A DNA stretch of 11,179 nucleotides, taken from Monoraphidium neglectum. Taxonomy: Eukaryota > Chlorophyta > Chlorophyceae > Sphaeropleales > Selenastraceae. Below are positions 1 to 5,910 of this stretch, piece after piece (position 1 is the stretch's first letter; every line of letters begins with the position of its first letter). The DNA is taken from contig NW_014011678.1 of the NCBI RefSeq assembly GCF_000611645.1, positions 1 to 11,179 of the forward strand, given 5' to 3'. The notes below the pieces were generated by a model. That model was not told the origin of the DNA and searched no databases. It was given only the letters and a program-made list of their open reading frames with translations. A program made the translations under genes and the position numbers.

Positions 1-1
1 G

Positions 2-211
2 GCGGGCGCTGCAACCGCGGCGACTGGGGTTGAGGGCGGACGGCCAAAAGGCAAGGGCGCCGCGCTGTCGAGCCGCGAGGGGTCGAGCGAGCCGCCGCTG
101 GCGCCGGCGACGCCGGCGAAGCGGGCGGTGGAGGCGCCCGCTGCGGCGGCGCCGGCGCCGGCGGCGGGCGCGGCGGGCGCGCGCCGTTCACAGAGGCAGA
201 GGCGCCTGTGA
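2..211 (+). CDS. 3' end of an Ala/Pro-rich protein (partial)
   Basis: An open frame enters from the left edge at base 2 and runs 69 codons to a TGA at 209-211. Third codon positions are mostly G or C, as in the recognised genes of this window, which is the main reason for calling it coding. The peptide is low complexity: Ala, Pro, Gly and Arg dominate, with a PATPAKR stretch and a basic end (RRSQRQRRL). No domain is visible, so I cannot name it. It could be the disordered tail of a nuclear or nucleic-acid-binding protein, which is only a guess from charge. The neighbouring frames in this GC-rich stretch are also open, so the frame itself could be wrong. No clear poly(A) signal follows closely; the nearest TGTAA on this strand is about 860 bp away at 1073-1077. 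Confidence 0.4.
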   Translation, partial: AGAATAATGVEGGRPKGKGAALSSREGSSEPPLAPATPAKRAVEAPAAAAPAPAAGAAGARRSQRQRRL

Positions 212-318
212 GCGCGGCGAGCACGCCGTGCGCCTGGCCTCCCCTCTGGCACTTTTTTGTGTGGCAAGCAACGATATTCACCAACCCCCTGGCTCATGGC
301 ACCGTGTCTGGTTGTTGT

Positions 319-370
319 CCAATCACATTTGTGTGCGCGCCCAACACACTCTCAGCACCTGCCTTATAAA
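319..370 (+). promoter_or_regulatory. Candidate CCAAT box and TATA box
   Basis: CCAAT at 319-323 is followed 41 bp later by TATAAA at 365-370, inside the word TTATAAAG. This is the classic plant-type spacing of a CCAAT element upstream of a TATA box, and it predicts transcription starting near 395-400. The first ATG after that point (409) opens only a 55-codon frame ending at 576. The pair could instead drive a long-leader transcript of the phosphatase gene about 1 kb downstream, or be chance in an AT-richer patch. Confidence 0.3.
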
Positions 371-408
371 GGGGGCCTCGACAATCCCGCCGTTTCGCGA
401 GCCGCGGG

Positions 409-576
409 ATGCCTGCCGCCACCCGCTGTCTTGGCGAACCGGCCTTTGGTGCGATTGGAGGCGGTGCTGTTGAAACGCACGGCGCTGACCGCACATGGTC
501 GTCCTGGGGCTTTGCTCTCGGGCCAGTGACCGCCTGGCTGCCGGGGCCTCCTGGCTGTGCTGACAGTGACTGGTGA
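409..576 (+). other. Short ORF downstream of the TATA box (55 residues)
   Basis: This is an ATG-to-TGA frame of 56 codons including the stop. It begins MPAATRCLGEPAF and is rich in Gly, Ala and Trp. Its only support is position: it is the first ATG after the CCAAT/TATA pair at 319-370. The end of the frame runs into the TGAC repeat. I recognise no domain, signal peptide or membrane segment. It may be an upstream ORF in a leader, the first exon of an unseen gene, or nothing. Confidence 0.15.
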
Positions 577-770
577 CCAAAAGACTCCGGCCGTGGAACC
601 GGCTTTGGCATTGACCTCGACACTGACTTGTGACTGACTTCTCTCGTGACCATCGCCATTGGTTTGACTGTTGACTTTGACTCATCACCACGAGACTTGA
701 CCCCTTGACACCCATGACTTACATGACAAACATGACTCACATGACTCTAACGACACACTCCACACTTGAC
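561..770 (+). repeat. Degenerate TGAC-rich repeat
   Basis: The tetramer TGAC occurs 18 times in 210 bases, all on this strand (starts at 561, 567, 574, 612, 624, 631, 635, 647, 665, 672, 678, 698, 706, 715, 724, 733, 742 and 767). Roughly one would be expected by chance. Spacing is irregular on the left and settles into a 9-bp period on the right (713-748). Many copies read TTGAC or CTGACT. It looks like an old, eroded minisatellite or a cluster of short binding sites. Confidence 0.75.
713..748 (+). repeat. Four tandem copies of a 9-bp unit
   Basis: Four adjacent 9-mers start at 713, 722, 731 and 740, each beginning CATGAC. They differ only in their last three bases. This is the best-preserved part of the wider TGAC-rich region and shows its underlying period. 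Confidence 0.8.
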
Positions 771-1363
771 CTTTGATGCGCGGGGTCCGCACCCGTGCAT
801 GCAACGCACATGGGTCGGCATGAAGCCAACACACAGAGCCGTCGCTGTGCAGGCGCCCCGCATGCATGTGCAGGGGGCCTGGCCCCCTAACATTCTCACT
901 GGTTCTGTCCTGCATGGTTGGCCTGTCAGCCCCAACGAACCATCTTATCTGTCGCCTGTGGGTCACTCGACCGAGGATGGCGCCTTTTGACCTCTGAGTC
1001 CGCTTCTCTCACCCTGTTCCTGTGTACTTTGGTTGTTCCCAGACATTCTGCACTGCACCCCCCCTCATCTGATGTAACATCACTGCTTCATCGACTGTCC
1101 TAGGGCCTGCATACAGCCAGCAGATACGTGCATGTACTGAGTGGCGCTGGCGCAGGCACGGCAATGTGAGCCTGTGTTGCTGGTGGCATGATGATCGTGA
1201 TCGCCTGCTGACAGGCCTGGCTGCCTTGGGCTGTTGCGAACGAGGCACCGAGGTGAGACTGGTGTTGACCGCACCTGACCATTTCAGGCAGGGTGTAACG
1301 GTAGGCTGCTGCATCCATGTATACACGATAGTTGATACAGGTTTCTTACTTGTCATTGCCTGG

Positions 1364-3510
1364 ATGAGGTCGCGGTCGCTGCCGAACGCGGCCTGCGCAT
1401 CCACGAAGAGGGCATTCAGGTCATTGTTTCGTCGATTGGGTTGTTGGCGACGAAAATTATACCCGCCTGTGCTGGCGGCGCCCATGTGGGGCCAGGAGTG
1501 GGAGGCGGCCCTGAAAAATGGAGCCCAGCCCGATGCAGGCAGCAAGTCGCCGCCATGGGAGGAAGCCCTCGCGACGCCGCACCCCGCCAGCGCAAGCCGC
1601 GCAGAAGCAGAGCAATGGGCGGCCGCTTTGGGATCCTCGCATCTTTCAGGACCGCACCTGGTCGCCGCCATTGAGTGCGGGTGAGCAGCTTCTGAAGCGG
1701 GGCAGCACTGCTGGGAGTGTTGCCGGTGCTGCTGCGACACGGCAAGCAAGAGGCGCACACCCAGTTTGCCTTACGCCATGCTCTCATGGGCCATGCGGGA
1801 TTCCGTGCAGCAGGCCGACGTGCCCAGAGCCGATGGATGCTGCCGCCGCCCCAACCGCATCTCGCCGCAGGTCTCATTCGACGCGCCTTCTCATAACCGA
1901 TGGCCGCCACGATCTGGAGCGGATTACAATAGACACATGCCTAGGATCTGCAGACGCATCAGATTCGACCGCCCCTGCCCCGTTTGGCGCCGAGACGCTC
2001 GCGGCGCTCGCAAGTTTCGCGCCGCTGCTGCGCCGCACGGGCGGCGGCGGCGTCGAGAGGGTGCGGGCGGTCGGGACGGCGGCGCTGCGGGCCGCGCCGC
2101 CGGCCGCGGCGGGGGGCTTCTTGGCGGCGGCGCGGGAGGCGCTGGGGCATCCAGTAGAGGTGCTCTCAGGTGGGCTGCCATGGACGCGCACTGGCTGGCC
2201 GCTTGAGAGTTGCAGGTCCAATATGTTTGTGATCCAGGGCGACCAGGAAACTGTGTGTGGTCTCCTGCAGGGTCTCCCATCAGCGGCACCTCATGGGCTC
2301 TTTCTGACTGTCTGTTGCTCCCCACTACACAGCCGCCCGTGGCCTCTCTCTCCACCCCCTCAGGGCAGGAAGAAGGGGCCCTCGCCTTTGCGGGAGCCAC
2401 CAGCAGCCTGGACCCCGGCCAGCCCTGCCTGCTGATCGACCTGGGCGGCCGCTCCACAGAGCTCTGCTACGGTGAGGCACGCCTCGTCAGCGGGTGCTGA
2501 GTCAGCATGTGATGAGTCAGCAAGCGGTGCAGCTGTCGCGCGACGCACTGCAGGGCGCAGAACGGCGGGGCGGCCTGTGGTATCGCACCCCTCAGCAGGC
2601 CGGTCTGCGGCTACGACTGACTTGGCGACGCCGCGCCAACCGCCCCCGCCCGCGCCTCTGTGACCAACGCGCCCGCAGGGCTCGCCGGCACCCAGCAGCC
2701 GGAGTGGGTCGCGTCAATGCCGCTGGGCTGCCTCTCAGTGCAACGCGCCGCCGGCGACCCTAGCGGCTGGACGTCGGCCGCCGAAGCCGCGCTGCGGCTG
2801 CACGGCGGCGCCGCCGCGGCGCGGCTGCGGGCGGCGGCTGCGCCGGGGCCGGCGGGCGGACCAGGCACGGGCGCGGGGCGCCTGCTGCTGGTGGCGACGG
2901 GTGGGACTGTCACGAGCGCCGAGGCGCTGGCGCTGCGGTTGCCGCGGTATGAGCACGCGCGGGTGCACATGGCGCGGCTAGGGGTGGCGCAGCTGCTCGC
3001 CATTGCAGAGGAGCTGGCAGATAAAGAGGCACAGGCGAGGTGCGATGGAAGTTGGGGGGGGGGTGCTGCTCAATCCCTCCTGTTCTGGCGGCGGGCGTGC
3101 GTAATGGAGGGCCCAGGGCGCCGGGGTTGCCCAAGTTGGGTGCTCACCACGCCAGCACGCGCGGCAAGCCGTTTGGGTGGCGGCCCGCAGCGCCTTGCCT
3201 AGCAGATGCGCGTGAGGTGGGTCGATGTGTCGTGCTCTGGCAAACGACCACCATCCTCCGTCTACTGCGCGCCCTCTCGCACTACAGGGCCATGGGGGCG
3301 CTCCCCTGGCTGACCCCCGAGCGCGCCGCGTCGCTCGGCCCCGGCTGCGCCGCGCTGGCGGCGGCCGCGCTGTGGGTGGAGCGGCAGTGGGACGGCCCGG
3401 AGGGCGGCGGCGGCGAGGGTGGCGGCAGTGGCGATGCAGGCGGTGTGCTGGTGGTGTCTGACAGAGACCTGTTGGACGGGCTGGCACTGCAGCTGCTCGA
3501 GGGCGGTTGA
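1364..3510 (+). CDS. Ppx/GppA-family phosphatase (exopolyphosphatase-like), five exons
   Basis: Exons are 1364-1680, 1871-2169, 2364-2471, 2679-3039 and 3288-3510, all introns GT-AG, giving 435 residues. Family motifs: VAAIECGSHSTRLLI (about 100-114, split across intron 1) is the phosphate-1 loop; VRAVGTAALRAA follows; VLSGQEEGALAF (from 203) holds the catalytic Glu pair; LLIDLGGRSTEL (229-239) is the second phosphate loop; VATGGTVTS (313-321), LPRYEHARVH and VVSDRDLLDGL complete the fold. Members release phosphate from polyphosphate or cleave pppGpp; which applies here cannot be told. The protein has only the two actin-like lobes, without the C-terminal HD domain of long bacterial Ppx. Odd points: Asp to Glu and Asn to His in the first loop, and a Gly-rich insert near 398-414. 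The start at 1364 is the first in-frame ATG and gives an Arg-rich, acid-free leader of about 45 residues like an organelle transit peptide; ATG 1484 would remove 40 residues. The gene is convergent with VTC1. Confidence 0.86.
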
Positions 3511-3752
3511 GGCGCGTGCGTGACGCCATGTTGTGGGCATGTCTGTGCACACTGCCGGTCCACGGGCTGCTTGGTGCGCAGCTTGGGCGCTGCTTGGGCG
3601 AGTCCTGCCCTGCAAGCCCTGGCGTCTACTGGCTAGCCGCCGCCGGCTGTGGCGACCCTGCCGCATGTGTGTCGGGCGCTGTGCGGCCGCCATCCCCTCC
3701 CCTTGTGTGGCCCGCTTTCTCACACCAGGCAACCCATGAGCAACCTGCACAG

Positions 3753-3757
3753 TTACA
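3753..3757 (-). terminator. Candidate TGTAA poly(A) signal for VTC1
   Basis: The minus strand reads TGTAA here, the usual green-algal poly(A) word. It lies 317 bases past the VTC1 stop and is the only copy I found between that stop and the phosphatase coding end. It gives a normal 3' UTR length. Confidence 0.45.
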
Positions 3758-3770
3758 TGAAACAAGAAGA

Positions 3771-3776
3771 AATAAA
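3771..3776 (+). terminator. Candidate AATAAA poly(A) signal for the phosphatase gene
   Basis: AATAAA sits in an A-rich patch 260 bases past the phosphatase stop codon. No TGTAA is present on this strand in the region, so this is the best available signal. It lies only 14 bases from the opposing VTC1 signal. Confidence 0.35.
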
Positions 3777-4073
3777 CAAACGAAGAGGGCAAACTGGTGT
3801 GTCGTAGTTGGTGAAAGCAGATGTGTCATGAACTTTTCGAGCCAAACACCAATGGCACCCACACGCCCGAGGCAACCACCCGGCATCCACAACCGCAAGC
3901 TGTGTGGCACCAGGGCTTGTGAGGGCTGAAGGGCGGTCGCGCTTCTTTGTGGATGGCCCCTGCCGCGGCCCTCGCCTTCGACGGGTCGGGCGCCAGCGGC
4001 AGCAGCAGCGGTGCATGCAGGCGGGGCGCGCTCGATTGAACGGCGGGCTGTGACCGCGTTGGGGGCGGGGCGG

Positions 4074-4926
4074 CTACAACACGACATCGATGAAGGCCAT
4101 GACCGTGATGGCCACCAGGGTGATGAGCGTGATGACGGCCAGGGTGATGGGGCCGACGGTGTCGTCAAAGAAGCCGACCTGGCAGGGTGACGGGGGGAGA
4201 GGGGGCGGGCGTGAGGTGGCTTGAGTGGAAGGGCATCAGGGGCAAGGTGACATAGCATGCGCGCGCGCCGCGTCCAGGAGCCTGTTGAATCCCTCTAACA
4301 GCAAAAAATCCCGTTCATGAGATCCAAAAGCAATGCTAAGCCCATGCCGTGCCACGTAAGCACATGCAAATCAAGTCCCCATGCGATCGAGGCGCCGCGC
4401 CCGAGCCCACGCCCTGGCAGCGTCGTCCACGGCCGCCGGCCGCCCCCCGGCGAGCGCGCGCCCCCGGCAGCTGCCCACCTGCTTCTTCCGCATGAAGCTG
4501 CTGCGCGAGTTGTACATGAACAGCGCATACGCGACCATCAGGATGGCCAGAGGGACGTACACCGCAGACACCATGTCGACCGTCCGCGCGCTGATGACAC
4601 GGCCCTCGGTGCCGCCGGAGCGCGAGAAGGTCAGGCCCACCATCGCCGACGACACACCGCCCATGGTGGTCGCCATGCTGCACCACGAAAGGAACGTGCG
4701 CTCGTTGGCTGCGGGGCGCGGGGCGGCCAGCGGGGGTTTGGGTGTGAAGCAGGCAGGTTTGTAGCGGCTGCTGCGGGCAGCGCTGGCTGGGGTCCGGGCG
4801 CGCTAGGGGTCTGCTGTGCAGCAGCTTACCGAAGAAGGACTTGGGCTCTACCCGCATGGGAACCTTGCGGGGCAGCTGCAGCTCGGCGCCCACGGTGTGG
4901 TACCGGGTGCCGAAGAGGGAGTCCAT
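4074..4926 (-). CDS. VTC1: VTC1 (DUF202) subunit of the vacuolar polyphosphate polymerase, three exons
   Basis: Exons in minus-strand order are 4926-4830, 4708-4479 and 4178-4074; introns of 121 and 300 bp are GT-AG. The product is 143 residues, close to the small yeast VTC1. The segment from 22, VPMRVEPKSFFANERTFLSW, is the family signature and keeps the basic and acidic residues that matter at the membrane entry of yeast VTC1 (here Lys29, Glu35 and Arg36). Three membrane helices follow, near 38-60, 78-98 and 118-139. VGFFDDTVGP at 110-119 corresponds to the YDDRLGP-type turn before helix 3. In yeast, VTC1 joins VTC4, whose tunnel domain makes polyphosphate from ATP, and the membrane parts pass the chain into the vacuole. 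In algae the expected site is the acidocalcisome or vacuole membrane. No SPX or catalytic domain is present here, so the partner must lie elsewhere. A TGCAG two bases before the ATG could be an acceptor, allowing an upstream leader exon. Convergent with the phosphatase gene and divergent from the hydrolase. Confidence 0.93.
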
Positions 4927-5910
4927 GACTGCACGCGCGGAGGGGAGCGTGACGGGGCCACAATGTCGGGCAACGTTGCTGAGCGAGGCTCGGCACTATG
5001 GCGGCATGATGCCTGGTGTCTGCTGACCGCACGCGGATGCCGCAGGGGCGGCTGTGCACGTGCTGTCTGTCGGCGGGCACCCCCAGATGCAGCGGCGCCA
5101 GTGACTCGATCTGACTCTGCTGCCTGCTTGGCCGGGTCGGCATACCTTGGGTTGCCATTCTGCCACAATTATCAGCCCGCGACGGGCTTGGTTCTGTGGG
5201 CCGCGCCCTCCTGCAGGGCTTGCACTGCTGGGGTCCCGCTGCAATGTGCGTTCCTCGCTCTGCAACTTTACAAGTGAAAGGTGGTCAAAACCTCTGCAGA
5301 TAGCGCCCTACGTGTCAGGGCTAGGGGTCGCCCTTGCAAAGATGCCCTTTGACGATCTGATGCCCGAGTGACCAGCGCGCAGGCCGCCGTAACTTTATGA
5401 CGGAAAGCTTGTGCGTCGCGGCGTCGGGGAAACTTGGGCATGTGACCAGAGACGCGCGAAGTAGAGGGGCGGTGACGAAGACGGCAGTTCTGTTGCCCGC
5501 AGCTTCCGGTGTTCTCACCGGTGGATTCGTTTCGATGTCTCCCAGTTGCACAGGCGCATTTTGCAGCATCCTGCAGTGTCTCCGCGTCTTTGACTTCTGC
5601 ATCAGCCTTGCTCACACTGACTTGGTTGGTTCGTTCACTTCGATCGAGGTGCAACGCGCTATTTGAGCCTGTGCATCCGGACCGCTTGCACGCATCCAGC
5701 CCAAGGCCCGCAAACGCAGCTTGCCGCAGCCCGCCCAGGTGGCGCCGGCGCTCGCGCCTGCCGCGCCGTCCCAAGCAGCAGCAGCGCCGCTGTAGCACCG
5801 TCCCACGCGCACGAGCGTTGAGCCGCCAGCGGTGGCGCCCCGGGCCCTGGTGTACCGCGGATCCCCCTGCCGCCGCCCCGGCACGCCGTGCTACGGCCGC
5901 TGACTTGGAC
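4927..5910. other. Shared upstream region of divergent VTC1 and hydrolase genes
   Basis: About 980 bp separate the two start codons. It must hold both promoters and 5' UTRs. It is less GC-rich near 5150-5420 and GC-rich again from about 5690. I found no TATA box in good position and no match to the GNATATNC site bound by PHR1/PSR1 phosphate-starvation regulators. The 3' half is open in the hydrolase reading frame from about 5509 but has no in-frame ATG before 5911, so I treat it as leader. No RNA gene or other coding region is evident. Confidence 0.6.

Larger units (their letters stand above)
212..1363. other. Gene-poor stretch between the left-edge gene and the Ppx/GppA gene
   Basis: I see no convincing protein gene here. 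The stretch should hold the 3' UTR of the left-edge gene and the promoter and 5' UTR of the phosphatase. It contains a CCAAT/TATA pair (319-370), a TGAC-rich degenerate repeat (561-770), two GCATGC palindromes (797 and 860) and a TGTAA word (1073-1077). Its base composition is less GC-rich than the exons. Open frames on both strands are short, lack GC3 bias and match no family I know. Confidence 0.6.
3511..4073. other. Convergent 3' regions of the phosphatase and VTC1 genes
   Basis: This gap lies between the stop codons of two convergent genes and should consist of their two 3' UTRs. It contains AATAAA on the plus strand (3771-3776), TGTAA on the minus strand (3757 to 3753) and an A-rich patch around 3758-3785 in otherwise GC-rich DNA. 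No open frame has coding character, and I see no RNA gene. Confidence 0.7.

Noticed and set aside
294..740. A 148-codon frame on the minus strand
   Set aside because: Much of it is the TGAC repeat read backwards, the composition is not protein-like, and no family is recognisable.
2170..2363. Intron 2 of the phosphatase read as coding, because it has no in-frame stop
   Set aside because: Its length (194 bp) shifts the frame. Only removing it joins VLSG to QEEGALAF, the conserved family motif, and it has GT-AG ends.
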